A DNA stretch of 64,000 nucleotides from Kiritimatiellota bacterium (lineage in GTDB: Bacteria > Verrucomicrobiota > Kiritimatiellia > JAAZAB01): NCBI GenBank assembly GCA_026398415.1, contig JAPLSY010000085.1, positions 1 through 64,000 on the forward strand. The letters run 5' to 3'. How positions within the stretch are numbered: the first letter of the stretch is position 1; every line of letters starts with the position of its first letter. Under the pieces are notes generated by a model. The model ran no database searches. It saw only the letters and a program-made list of their open reading frames with translations, and had not been told where the DNA came from. This document shows, piece after piece, positions 8,019 to 17,186 of this stretch. The position numbers and the translations under genes are program-made.

Positions 8019-8741
8019 ATGTGGAAAATTAAATCAGGCGCGTATCTCCGCTTTTGCATCGGCGTGTTATTGATTCCCTGCGGCATTGCCTTGACGCGCA
8101 CGGTGGTGGCGAGTATCGGCGCCTCGGCCGCATTGTCCTTGACGGGCGGCGCGCGGCCGTTCCTGATGGTTGCCGGGGGCGTGGTGGTAGCCGCGTTCGT
8201 GTTCTGGGCGTTGCCGGTACCGGTGCGGCTTTACGTGCTGGCGCACGAGTTGACGCACGCACTCTGGGGCGCGCTCCTGGGAGCGCGCATATCCGGCTTG
8301 CGGGTTTCCGGGAACGGCGGCTATGTAAAATTGTCGCAAAGCAACTGGCTCATTGCCCTGGCCCCTTATTTTTTCCCCCTCTACACCTTCATCGTCATCC
8401 TGGCGTATTACATCCTGCTGATTTTTTTCGACCTGCGCCCCTATGCCCTGGTCTGGCTCGGGCTTGTCGGGTTTACGTTGGGGTTTCATTTCGTGTTCAC
8501 GATTTATGCCCTGGCTCAAGACCAACAGGACGTGCGCGATTATGGCCGGGTGTTTTCGTTCGGCATGATTTACCTCATCAACATGCTGGGGGTCTGCCTG
8601 GTTCTGCTGATGGTGGCGCCCCTGACGTTGTCGGATTTGATTCGGCGATTGGCGGGAGACCAGACGGTCGTCTGGCGTGTCTGCGGACGGGTGTTGATGG
8701 CGGCGGGGACGTGGGCATGGGGCCGGTTGAGTGGAACGTAG
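8019..8741 (+). CDS. integral membrane M50-like zinc metalloprotease
   Basis: From this ATG the product has about 240 residues and five or six hydrophobic segments. The key feature is YVLAHELTHALWG, an HExxH zinc-binding motif at the end of a membrane segment, as in site-2-protease-like M50 peptidases. The usual second motif of M50 (NxxPxxPLDGG) is not seen. A later segment with an aromatic-rich PYFFPLYT could supply a third ligand in a divergent subfamily. Alternative starts lie at 7965 (ATG) and 7923 (TTG). The gene has no coupled neighbours, and its function is inferred only from the motif and topology. Confidence 0.65.
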   Translation: MWKIKSGAYLRFCIGVLLIPCGIALTRTVVASIGASAALSLTGGARPFLMVAGGVVVAAFVFWALPVPVRLYVLAHELTHALWGALLGARISGLRVSGNGGYVKLSQSNWLIALAPYFFPLYTFIVILAYYILLIFFDLRPYALVWLGLVGFTLGFHFVFTIYALAQDQQDVRDYGRVFSFGMIYLINMLGVCLVLLMVAPLTLSDLIRRLAGDQTVVWRVCGRVLMAAGTWAWGRLSGT

Positions 8742-8796
8742 TTGACAGGCCACAGATGCCAGATGACATAATTCCGGCAAAGTACGTGTAGCGTAA

Positions 8797-8834
8797 TTGT
8801 TTCTAAACAAGCGTCATTGTTCAAAAAACAAAGC
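8797..8834. promoter_or_regulatory. candidate operator pair, shared with the mannosidase locus
   Basis: A perfect palindrome TTGTTT-CT-AAACAA (8797-8810) is followed directly by GCGTCATTGTTC then AAAAAACAAAGC (8811-8834), itself carrying TTGTT/AACAA half-sites. The second element recurs with one mismatch at 34835-34858, upstream of the GH38 gene. This suggests a dimeric transcription factor acting on both genes. Confidence 0.55.
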
Positions 8835-8854
8835 GCTAAATTAGGAGGTTATCC

Positions 8855-11800
8855 ATGTCTACGCGACAGAATTTACCGGCAAAGATCAGGGTCATGCACT
8901 TCACATTCTGCCTTGCGGCTCTCTTGTGCCTCCAACTGTTGTCTTCCTGTACCGTTGACAAACATGCCCCGGCCGTCCCTGGTTTTCCTCAGCCGGGCCC
9001 GGCAATTTTATCAATTTCTTTCGATCCTGCGAGCCTGCCGCCTGATCCGGCGCCTCTTGGCGTTGCGGTTCAGACCGTTCCCGGCAAAACCGGCCTGGCC
9101 GCAGTGATTACGGACAAACCATTGCGCTTTGCCTTGCCCGCGGAGTTCAATCCGGAAGCCGGTGCCATCGAGATGTGGATCCGGCCGGACTTTGCCAGTG
9201 CGGACGACGCCTACCACCGTTTTTTTCACATTCGCGGCGATGGGAAGGCCGGCATCTCCATCTATAAGAGCGGTGCGGGCGGATGCAACGGGTTGTTCAT
9301 GGACCTCTACGACCGGAACGGCACTCGGTTTGAGGCCATGGCAACCGAAGGCCGGGACTATTCCTGGAATCCGGGCGAGTGGCATCATCTGGCCGGAAGC
9401 TGGGATAGCGCCGGCGGTTTCATTTCCTTGTTCTTTGACGGGCGCGAAGTGGCTTTGCGGCGCGGTACCTCGTTCAGCCTGGGCGCCATGCAGCCCGTCG
9501 TGTCCATTGGAGCGAACCTGTGGAATAGCGAGACCTGCCCGGGACTCATTGACGAGATCCGGCTCTACCGCGAACCGGCCACTTTGGGAATGTTGGTGCG
9601 CACCGGCGTTGCGGCGGCCGGTCAAAACCCCTGGAACTTGATTGACGGCGACACGGGCCAATCCGGCGCGTGGTCCGGAACCGGTTGCTCGAATTTTGTC
9701 GAGGTCGTCCTGCCAAGTCCTGTGCAACTGGCAATGGTGCGGGTGCACCCGGGCGCGCTCGCCTACTGTGAGATGCCCAGTACGGAGTGTTCGCCGCGCC
9801 AGATCGAGATTCAGGGATGGATCAGCAACCAGTGGCAGGCCCTCGGCGCGGCCGTGCCCGTGCCGCGGTACGACGGCAAACCGGGCCCCTTCTACGTCGT
9901 GGCGCAGTTCGCACCCCGGAAGGTCAGCCGGTTCCGGGTCGTAATGCCTTCGACCTATGACGAGGGGCGGCGTGTCGGGCGTGCGGACAACGCACCGCTG
10001 CCTCCGGCGGAGCGTGAAATTAGTGTCCGGGAAATTGAGTGGCTGACCGCGGAGCAACTGGCGGAAAACAATAAACAGCTTCTCCAATTGCGATCACGGT
10101 TGCAGGACGAACTGGCGATGTGGACCAGACGGTTTGCGGCGCAGGCCCCGTCGCCGCTTGACCGGGCAGTTCGGGACCTGTATGGCGCTCAACTCGCGCA
10201 ATTAGCCGAACGGCTGGCAAAACTGCCGGCGGGCAGCGCGCAGGAAATCCGCGAGTTCGAGACGGAATGGAACCAGGTTGGGCAGTGGCTGACCCCCTGG
10301 CGCGCGTGCGCAGGCCGCAGTGACGGCCAGACGGTCATCCCGGGGGTGGACGCGAAACCGGTCGGGGAGCTGTTGCTTTCCGTGGACCCCGGCGACACGC
10401 CGCACCGGTCGTATCCGGCCAAGATGCATCTCGACCTGCGCCTTGCCGAAGCCGCGCTCGGGCACCCGGTCAATCCTTACGAAATGCAGGTGGTGGAGGT
10501 GGACGCAACGGGGAATATTCGGCCCCAGCAGCCCGGTGCGGACGTGGCGCGCCGATTCCTTTGCAATTCCCGGTTCGACCGCATTGACCCGAAACGTGGC
10601 ATCCTGACTTGGACAATGCGGGATAGCGGTGCCCGACAGTTTGTCGTGCGTTTTCTGCCGCCGCCGGACCGCCCGCCCGAGAAAGGCTTGTGTACGCTCG
10701 GCGACGGCGACCACTTCTACTTCAACAATGTGGTCAAAGATTCCCTGCCGTGGAATCTCTGGACCTGCACGTTCCTCGACTGGAATGGCGACGGCAGGCA
10801 AGATGCGGTTGCCGGCCGTTGGACCGATTATTGCCACGTGTGGTTGAACATCGGGACAACCAACGACCTGCGGTTCTCGGAACGCGAGCATTGGCTCGTG
10901 CGCGACACCACTGGCATGCCGATCACCGCCGTAACACCTGGGGGTAGTCACGGTATTGCTGAGTCCATGCCCAGCCCGATTGATTTCGATGGTGACGGTC
11001 TCGTGGACATCTTCCTGCGGGGGGAATACCGCGCGGGGTACACGTTCCACCGCAACCTCGGCCCGGTGACGTTTCCGGTCATGGCGCCTGGTCGCGCCCC
11101 GCGCGGCCTGCCCAAGGTCAAGGGCATGGCCGCCTTCGGCGATGTGACCGGCGATGGGATTGCCGACGCCATCATGGTGGTGTCCGGCAAGGATTCCGAC
11201 CGGCTGAGCCTGCACGAAGGCACGGGGCTGGATCCGGATGGAGCTCCGGCCTTCAAACCGGGCCAGGCGCTCGATACCGCCATCGTCCGAAATCCTGCCG
11301 CCGAGCTTGGCGGCGAAGACAGTGTCAAGACGTCTCTGGCCCTTGCCGATCTTGACGCGGACGGTGACCTGGACCTGACCGTCTGCGTAGCGCCCTTCAT
11401 CTGGTGGTACGAGAACATCGGCGACAAGACGCATTTTGCCCTGGCGCCGGGCCGTCAGCTTAAGATCGGTGACAAACCGCTGGACGTCGGGTTCTACTAT
11501 CCATCCATATCCTGGTCAGACTATGACGGCGATGGCGATTTGGACATGACACACTCGCCCGGGTGCCGAGTCTACCTCAACGAAGGCGACCGGCGTAATC
11601 TCAAACTCGGCCGTATCTTGCGTCCGCCATTGGTCCAGCAGCAGACAATACCGTGGGGTGGCCTGCGTTCGCAGGCCATGGTTGACTGGGACGGCGATGG
11701 CGATCTGGACCACCTCTTGCCCAACGCTTATTGCCCCGATCTCGAAGTGGCGGTCTGGCAGGATGGGCTCTTCCGCGAGACCAAAACCATTCCCGTGGAC

Positions 11801-13270
11801 CCGAACCGGCTGGACTGGTACGGTTGCCCTGACCCCACCGAGTACAGAGCCCTCTATGCCGGCGTCGTGCCGGTTGACTGGGACGGCGATGGCGACCTCG
11901 ATCTGATCATGAACTCCGAGCATGGCTGGCGGTTCGGATACCTGCACTACTACGAGAACCTGGGCGGGAACCGGTTTGCGCCGGAAGTGGAATTGCGGCC
12001 GGGCGGCGGGACGTGCGACCACGTGCAGTTTGTCCCGGGCAAGACCGGCCAGGGTGCCTTGGTCAACGACAAGACGTTCCTGGACTATCTCTCGTACCGC
12101 ACCGCGGGCGCGTTTGCGTCGGCTGGCGGCAAGATCCAGTTCTGGTTCAAGCCGGAGTGGCCGGCGGCCAGCGAGAACCGGGAGCACTATTTCTTCCATA
12201 CCGCACCCACTCCGGGAGCAAACAAGGTTACGGACGATGCCCTGATGCGCCATTACCGGGGAAACCTGCCCGATCTTAAGGTCCCGGATCCATTTGCGTT
12301 GTTTGTGACTGCCCAGGGCAAACTATGCTTCCAGGCCGGAGCGCGCCGCCTTGAGGCGCCGACCCTGGCGTGGGACAACCGCTCATGGTACCGGATCGAA
12401 GCCACGTGGGGAACAAACGGGATGACTCTCGCCGTTGACGGCAAGACGCTTGCATCCAGTCCGGAACCTGTCCGGAAAGTGCCGGTTGGCACGCGCATGC
12501 ACATCGGCAGCCGTGCCTGGATGGGTGTGCAACGGGAACGCGAATACCCCAGCCGGTGGGCAGGGCATCCGATCGATTTTTCGTCACCCGCAGGGGGTGT
12601 GCTGGATGAGTTCGAGATCCAGGACGCCGCGGGGAAAGCGCTGTTCACCCTTGCCTTTGACGGGAATGCGAACAGCGTGCAGGGTGTCTCCGGTAACCGT
12701 CTCAAGGTCGGCTACCGTTGCACGCCGGGCATTGCGGACATGAACGGTGACGGACTGCTCGATATGGTCATGATGATCGCCGACGGCCGAAGGGGCAAAG
12801 GTGCCAAGCGCGAACACGAAACGTGGAGCGAGGGCAGCCTCGTGCTCTTCCCGAATGTCGGCACGAAGGCACGGCCGCAACTGGGCCCCGGTGTCATGCT
12901 CACGCACAAGGACGGTAGTGCCTTCCGGTGCCATTCACGAACCATGGTCACACTGGTTGACTGGGACGAGGACGGGTTGATCGATATCATCACGTCGTCA
13001 CAAAATTCTGGGTCGAGGTACAATTCAATTGTGGACTTTTTCCGGAACGTGGGCACGCGGACCAAACCGGTCTTCGCGGCGCGCCAGCCGATGAAAAAGC
13101 TGAATGACATGCTGGATGCGTGCCACGACGTCAAGCTCAATGCCGTGGACCTGAACGGCGACGGGCAGCTCGACCTGGTCACCTCCACCGATCCGGGCAC
13201 GAGCATGTTCTACCGGTCTTTCCTGGAAGAAGCGCCGGTCAAGGTGGCGATTACGGAAATCCGGGAGTGA
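8855..13270 (+). CDS. large surface lipoprotein with LamG, discoidin-like and DxDGDG (VCBS/FG-GAP) repeats
   Basis: The start is fixed by TAGGAGGT six bases upstream. The 1471-residue protein has a lipoprotein signal ending QLLSSC. Residues about 80-240 are a LamG/concanavalin-like domain (EMWIRPDF, WHHLAGSWD, FDGREV). Residues about 245-400 look like a discoidin/F5-8C fold (NLIDGDTGQSGAWSG). From about residue 640 a propeller-like array carries calcium-type repeats, including DWNGDGRQDAV, DFDGDGLVDIF, DYDGDGDLDM and DWDGDGDLDL (twice). A second LamG domain sits near 1050-1275, followed by more DxDGDG repeats. It is probably an outer-membrane carbohydrate-binding or structural protein. The alpha-galactosidase lies 68 bp downstream and may share its transcript. 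Confidence 0.85.
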   Translation: MSTRQNLPAKIRVMHFTFCLAALLCLQLLSSCTVDKHAPAVPGFPQPGPAILSISFDPASLPPDPAPLGVAVQTVPGKTGLAAVITDKPLRFALPAEFNPEAGAIEMWIRPDFASADDAYHRFFHIRGDGKAGISIYKSGAGGCNGLFMDLYDRNGTRFEAMATEGRDYSWNPGEWHHLAGSWDSAGGFISLFFDGREVALRRGTSFSLGAMQPVVSIGANLWNSETCPGLIDEIRLYREPATLGMLVRTGVAAAGQNPWNLIDGDTGQSGAWSGTGCSNFVEVVLPSPVQLAMVRVHPGALAYCEMPSTECSPRQIEIQGWISNQWQALGAAVPVPRYDGKPGPFYVVAQFAPRKVSRFRVVMPSTYDEGRRVGRADNAPLPPAEREISVREIEWLTAEQLAENNKQLLQLRSRLQDELAMWTRRFAAQAPSPLDRAVRDLYGAQLAQLAERLAKLPAGSAQEIREFETEWNQVGQWLTPWRACAGRSDGQTVIPGVDAKPVGELLLSVDPGDTPHRSYPAKMHLDLRLAEAALGHPVNPYEMQVVEVDATGNIRPQQPGADVARRFLCNSRFDRIDPKRGILTWTMRDSGARQFVVRFLPPPDRPPEKGLCTLGDGDHFYFNNVVKDSLPWNLWTCTFLDWNGDGRQDAVAGRWTDYCHVWLNIGTTNDLRFSEREHWLVRDTTGMPITAVTPGGSHGIAESMPSPIDFDGDGLVDIFLRGEYRAGYTFHRNLGPVTFPVMAPGRAPRGLPKVKGMAAFGDVTGDGIADAIMVVSGKDSDRLSLHEGTGLDPDGAPAFKPGQALDTAIVRNPAAELGGEDSVKTSLALADLDADGDLDLTVCVAPFIWWYENIGDKTHFALAPGRQLKIGDKPLDVGFYYPSISWSDYDGDGDLDMTHSPGCRVYLNEGDRRNLKLGRILRPPLVQQQTIPWGGLRSQAMVDWDGDGDLDHLLPNAYCPDLEVAVWQDGLFRETKTIPVDPNRLDWYGCPDPTEYRALYAGVVPVDWDGDGDLDLIMNSEHGWRFGYLHYYENLGGNRFAPEVELRPGGGTCDHVQFVPGKTGQGALVNDKTFLDYLSYRTAGAFASAGGKIQFWFKPEWPAASENREHYFFHTAPTPGANKVTDDALMRHYRGNLPDLKVPDPFALFVTAQGKLCFQAGARRLEAPTLAWDNRSWYRIEATWGTNGMTLAVDGKTLASSPEPVRKVPVGTRMHIGSRAWMGVQREREYPSRWAGHPIDFSSPAGGVLDEFEIQDAAGKALFTLAFDGNANSVQGVSGNRLKVGYRCTPGIADMNGDGLLDMVMMIADGRRGKGAKREHETWSEGSLVLFPNVGTKARPQLGPGVMLTHKDGSAFRCHSRTMVTLVDWDEDGLIDIITSSQNSGSRYNSIVDFFRNVGTRTKPVFAARQPMKKLNDMLDACHDVKLNAVDLNGDGQLDLVTSTDPGTSMFYRSFLEEAPVKVAITEIRE

Positions 13271-13338
13271 TGCGTACACATAAGCGCCGATGGCAAAACT
13301 TGATCTGTGCGGAAATGAATACAGGAGGATAAAGAATC

Positions 13339-15246
13339 ATGTTTGTATTTCAGGCTGAGACCGGAATGTTGAGTTGTCAAGATACGTTTCTAACGCGCGG
13401 CCGCATCTTGTTTTCCATGGGGAATGCCATCATGGATTCCACCCGTCTAAAATGGCGAAAGACGGAGGCGGACGTTTTTTGCGCGGAGACGGCAGGATGC
13501 CTGTTTCGCGTGCGGACCATGGAAGGCCGGCTCGTTCTTGAAGCGGAGAATTTGGGCTCGGAACCGGTTCAGGTGAAGGAGATCACAATTCGGTTTTCAC
13601 CTTCCGAGCTGGAGTTTCCGCTGTCCGCCGCAGACTACCTCGAATATATCCATGGATTCAATTTCGGACTAAAATCAGGCGTCAAAAAAGTCGGCCTGGC
13701 CAACCGCCGGATGGAGTATAACCCGGAAAGCAGCATGGTCTACGTGTTGCGGAATATTGCTTCCGGCGCGGCCTTGTTGTTTTCAACTTTGCCGCCGCAT
13801 CAGGGGGATTATGTCTATTTCAAGGCTTTGCATGATCAGCCGCATGGCGAGGGGCTCTTTGGGGTGGAAATTAGAAGCGATCAGCGGCGTTTGTTGCGCC
13901 CCGGCGACCGTGCCGTGGTTTCCACGCTGCAGTGCCTGGCGGGGGAGAATCCCATGGATCTGCTTGATCGGCTGGGGCAGGAATGGGCGCACATGCTGAA
14001 ACGCACCTGCAAACCACGGAAGATAGGCTGGAATTCGTGGGATTATTTTGCCGGCGCCGTAACGGCGGAAGATATCCATGCCAACCACCGGCTGGCCCGG
14101 AAAAGATGGGACGATAAGAAATTGCAGGTCGTGATTGATGAAGGCTGGGAGCCGCGCTGGGGTGTATGGCAGGCCAACTGGAAATTTCCGGAGGGACTGG
14201 AAGGTTTTTGCAAACGGGTGCGAGCGGAGGGCGGAGCGCCGGGCATCTGGACGGCGCCGCTGCTGGTAAATGAATATACGGATATTTACCGGAAACATCC
14301 GGACTGGTTCGGCCGGGATGAGCACGGTCTCATTGTATCCACACTGTATTCCTACGGACCCATGGCCTACCTGGATGTGACGCGGCCGGAGGCTGCGGAG
14401 TGGCTGTACGAAAATTTTTTACGGCTGAAACGGGCCGGTTTTGAATATTTCAAGGTTGATTTTACGGCCGAGATACTGAAATGCACCTCGTTCCACGACA
14501 AGACCGTGCCGCGTGGACAAATCATCCGCCAAGCCTTTGAAACAATCCGGCGGGCAATCGGCGAGGACGCCTATCTGCTGGCCTGCGGTGCGCCTTTTGA
14601 ATCGGTGACTGGGGTTGCGGATGCCTCGCGCGTTTGCGGTGATATCCATAATTTCTGGAGTCATGTCCTGCAGAATATGCCGGAAATTGCGGCACGGTGT
14701 TGGATGGACGGCCGGTTATGGAATAACGCCCCGGATTTTCTCATTGTGCGCACACCGGAATTATCAACGCATCGGCAATTGAACCGCGAGTTTCGCCCAA
14801 AGCCGTTTGCGGTGGGATGGCTATGCGGACGGGAGTTTAATCGGGAAGAGGCCAAGACCTATGCCCTGCTGGTGTACTTGGCGGGGGGCGATCTGTTTCT
14901 GGGGGACGATCTGACGACCCTGAATGAAGAAGGCTTGCGTATATTGGACCGGATTGTGAAGGCCCGGCCGTTATCCCGGGCGGCTGTGCCGGTTGATTTG
15001 TTTGCCGGACATGACCGGTATCCGGGCATTTGGGTGGCGGAGGAAACCGATCGGTGGTTTGTGGGCGTCTTTAACTGGGAAGAGGATGCCGCGGCACGGG
15101 AAGTGGACTTGTCCGCATTGGGCATTCAATCATTCTGGAGCATTCATTCGTTTTGGGATGAGCGGCAACTGGCGGCGGAAAACGGAAAACTGAGCCTTCA
15201 TCTGGCGCCGCGCTCCGGCGTGGGACTGGAAATTCGGAAAGCGTAA
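13339..15246 (+). CDS. alpha-galactosidase-like glycoside hydrolase (GH36/GH31-clan)
   Basis: A strong AGGAGG precedes the ATG. The 635-residue protein has an N-terminal beta-sandwich (residues 1-215) and a TIM barrel starting at KIGWNSWDYFAG. Family landmarks include the nucleophile Asp374 in YFKVDF and the acid/base Asp435 in SRVCGD. The barrel also contains VIDEGWEPRWGVW and PGIWTAPLLV. There is no signal peptide, so it is cytoplasmic and would hydrolyse imported alpha-galactosides or related sugars. The exact substrate is open because GH36 members also include synthases and N-acetylgalactosaminidases. It follows the LamG lipoprotein in the same orientation. Confidence 0.85.
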   Translation: MFVFQAETGMLSCQDTFLTRGRILFSMGNAIMDSTRLKWRKTEADVFCAETAGCLFRVRTMEGRLVLEAENLGSEPVQVKEITIRFSPSELEFPLSAADYLEYIHGFNFGLKSGVKKVGLANRRMEYNPESSMVYVLRNIASGAALLFSTLPPHQGDYVYFKALHDQPHGEGLFGVEIRSDQRRLLRPGDRAVVSTLQCLAGENPMDLLDRLGQEWAHMLKRTCKPRKIGWNSWDYFAGAVTAEDIHANHRLARKRWDDKKLQVVIDEGWEPRWGVWQANWKFPEGLEGFCKRVRAEGGAPGIWTAPLLVNEYTDIYRKHPDWFGRDEHGLIVSTLYSYGPMAYLDVTRPEAAEWLYENFLRLKRAGFEYFKVDFTAEILKCTSFHDKTVPRGQIIRQAFETIRRAIGEDAYLLACGAPFESVTGVADASRVCGDIHNFWSHVLQNMPEIAARCWMDGRLWNNAPDFLIVRTPELSTHRQLNREFRPKPFAVGWLCGREFNREEAKTYALLVYLAGGDLFLGDDLTTLNEEGLRILDRIVKARPLSRAAVPVDLFAGHDRYPGIWVAEETDRWFVGVFNWEEDAAAREVDLSALGIQSFWSIHSFWDERQLAAENGKLSLHLAPRSGVGLEIRKA

Positions 15247-15285
15247 GCGAAGCGATCATCCAAAAGGTGGCCGGCATTTAACGAG

Positions 15286-15320
15286 CGTCTGTCATCCGTC
15301 ATCTGTCGTCCGCTGTCTGA
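15286..15320. repeat. family A dispersed repeat (reverse orientation)
   Basis: CGTCTGTCATCCGTCATCTG and the following TCGTCCGCTGTC words are the reverse complement of the GACGGA/GACAGA chains found elsewhere. The element encodes the last residues of the overlapping rsfS gene. Confidence 0.65.
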
Positions 15321-15669
15321 TGGCCAGCCGCGGCATGTCCTTCCACAAGACGTCTAGCGCGTAGTATTGGCGCGCGGCAGGATTGAACAGGTGTAATACC
15401 ACGTCGATATAATCGGCCACGATCCACCCGCTGTCCGGCATCCCGGATTTGCGGTAGCAGGCCAGGTCGTGGGCCTTCATCCGCAGGCGGGTTTCGTTGA
15501 AGAGGGCCTTGAGGTGCGGCGGATTCAAGCCGGTGGCCAGCACGTGAAAATCCGTGATGGTCGAACGGGTACGCACGTCATAGATCTTGATGTCACTGCC
15601 TTTTTTATCGGCCAGGCCGTCGGCGATGATCTTGGCCAGTTCCGTTGATTCGAGCATGGAACGATTCAT
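15292..15669 (-). CDS. rsfS: ribosomal silencing factor RsfS (Iojap)
   Basis: The 125-residue product matches the RsfS family over nearly its full length: LAKIIADGLADKKGSDIKIYDV, TDFHVLATGLNPPHLKALF, GWIVADYIDVVLHLFNPAARQYYALDVLW. RsfS binds L14 on the large subunit and blocks subunit joining when nutrients fall. The gene begins 4 bases after nadD ends, the common nadD-rsfS order. The C-terminal RQRTTDDG falls within a family A dispersed repeat and goes beyond the usual family end. Confidence 0.95.
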   Translation of the reverse strand: MNRSMLESTELAKIIADGLADKKGSDIKIYDVRTRSTITDFHVLATGLNPPHLKALFNETRLRMKAHDLACYRKSGMPDSGWIVADYIDVVLHLFNPAARQYYALDVLWKDMPRLAIRQRTTDDG

Positions 15670-15673
15670 TAAG

Positions 15674-16291
15674 TTACCCCAGGGAATAGAGCCCGTGCTC
15701 CGCTATGTACATGTCCACGGCATCCGGCACCAGGTAGCGGATGCTCATGCCTTCCGCAACGCGATAACGAATATCCGAGGCGGATATATCCACTTGGTGG
15801 CCGATGGCCACGTTGGTCAGCAAAGCCTGGGCCAAGTCCGGCTCCAGGTTCAAACTCTTTTCCGTCATGGCCTTAAGGTCGAATCCTGGTCGGGCCAGGG
15901 TCACAAACCGGCAGAGCCGGAGCAGTTCCCGCGCGTCCTTCCAGAGATGGAGTTCCGGCAGGGTGTCGGAGCCAATGATAAAGACCAGCTCGTCCTCCGG
16001 GTAGCGCTTGGCCAGGGCGCGAACGGTGTCGATGGAGTAGGTGGTGCCGCCGCGCCTGATTTCCAGGTCGCATATCTCGAAAGGCAGCGAACCGGTCAGG
16101 GCGGCTTCCAGCATGGCCGTACGGTGCTCGACGGACACCAATGAAGTCACGGGTTTATGGGGGGGGTGATCGCAAGGTACAAACAGCACGGTGGCAAGAT
16201 CGAATGCCTCCAGGGCGTCCTGTGCCAGGATCAAGTGGCCTAAATGGACCGGATTGAAAGAGCCGCCTAAAATACCGATACGTGTCTTCAG
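15674..16291 (-). CDS. nadD: nicotinate-nucleotide adenylyltransferase with a probable CTG start
   Basis: NadD forms nicotinate adenine dinucleotide from NaMN and ATP in NAD synthesis. The essential N-terminal motif RIGILGGSFNPVHLGHL (nucleotidyltransferase GSFxPxHxGH) is encoded in frame upstream of the first ordinary start codon (TTG at 16234). The only plausible initiation site that includes it is CTG at 16291, seven bases after a clear GGAGAG Shine-Dalgarno (16299-16304). This gives a 205-residue protein of normal family length. Further landmarks are GGTTYSIDTVRAL and the C-terminal ISASDIRYRVAEG, which corresponds to ISSTxIR. The gene heads a nadD-rsfS pair. Confidence 0.92.
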   Translation of the reverse strand: MKTRIGILGGSFNPVHLGHLILAQDALEAFDLATVLFVPCDHPPHKPVTSLVSVEHRTAMLEAALTGSLPFEICDLEIRRGGTTYSIDTVRALAKRYPEDELVFIIGSDTLPELHLWKDARELLRLCRFVTLARPGFDLKAMTEKSLNLEPDLAQALLTNVAIGHQVDISASDIRYRVAEGMSIRYLVPDAVDMYIAEHGLYSLG

Positions 16292-16385
16292 AACTACACT
16301 CTCCTTAAATTTGAATCAGAGCATAGCAAACCCGCTGGCCCGTCGCAACTGGGAAAGCAGACACATGGAAAGCAGATCCCCGGCT

Positions 16386-17135
16386 TTACGGATGTCCATC
16401 CGCAGGTGCTGTCGTTTTTTTTTCCTTCTGGCCGGCATACCAACTGGTTTGCCGGGCAATCCCCATGAGGATACGGACATCATCTTCGCTCAGGGCGCCG
16501 CGCGCAAAAATACGGCGCACGCCCAGCATCATGTGCTGGGCCTTGGCTGGTTCCATGAAGCCGATTTCCAGGAGGACCTGTTCCCACATGGCGAACATGC
16601 GCTCCTTCATGCCGCTTTCGGCCAGCGGCGATTTTTCCGGCAGGGGCTCGAACGCACCGCTGGCCACGTAAAGCTCATACATGCAAATCATGGCCGCCTG
16701 GGCCAGGTTGAGCGAAGGATATACCGGTGTGGAGGGGATCCGGATCAAGTGGTGGCACTGGGCCAGCTCCTCGTTGCTCAGGCCATCATCCTCCGGCCCG
16801 AAGAGCAAGGCGACCCGGCCAGCTTGCGCGGCGGCCAGGATGCCCGGCGCCCAATCCCGGGGTGAGCGCGTGTGTTGGCGGTAAAGTCCCGTCCGCGCCG
16901 TGGCGCCGAACACGAGGGCGCAGTCAGCGAGCGCTTCCGCCAGGGTGGCGAAGCGCCGGCAGGATTCCAGGATATCGGTGGCCCAGCAGGCCATCTTGCG
17001 CGCTTCCAGCGGATCGAAAGCTCCGGCGCCGGCGATCACCAGATCGGAAAGCCCCATGTTGGCCATGGCGCGGCAGACAGAGCCAATGTTGCCGCCGTAG
17101 ATCGGACGGCAAAGCACGATGCGGATGTGCTCCAT
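16386..17135 (-). CDS. trmJ: SPOUT-family RNA 2'-O-methyltransferase, TrmJ-like
   Basis: From ATG 17135 the product has 249 residues. It begins IRIVLCRPIYGGNIGSVCRAMANMG, the TrmH/TrmJ opening. The knot-forming motifs follow: LLFGPEDDGLSNEEL and IPSTPVYPSLNLAQAAMICMYEL. TrmJ methylates position 32 of certain tRNAs using S-adenosylmethionine. The C-terminal helical part (about residues 160-249) matches the TrmJ extension in size. It is transcribed divergently from the potassium transporter gene, with about 50 bp between starts. Confidence 0.85.
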   Translation of the reverse strand: MEHIRIVLCRPIYGGNIGSVCRAMANMGLSDLVIAGAGAFDPLEARKMACWATDILESCRRFATLAEALADCALVFGATARTGLYRQHTRSPRDWAPGILAAAQAGRVALLFGPEDDGLSNEELAQCHHLIRIPSTPVYPSLNLAQAAMICMYELYVASGAFEPLPEKSPLAESGMKERMFAMWEQVLLEIGFMEPAKAQHMMLGVRRIFARGALSEDDVRILMGIARQTSWYAGQKEKKTTAPADGHP

Positions 17136-17186
17136 GGTGTTCACTTGCACTTGACTGTCGGGTTTCAAGGAGGGATAGTATAGGTC

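Noticed and set aside
8019-8741. Assignment of the HELTH membrane protein to RseP
   Set aside because: No PDZ domain and no second M50 motif, so only a general M50-like call is supported.
9011-11434. Minus-strand frames of up to 410 residues opposite the LamG lipoprotein
   Set aside because: GC-rich shadow frames; the plus-strand gene has signal peptide, domains and a strong ribosome-binding site.
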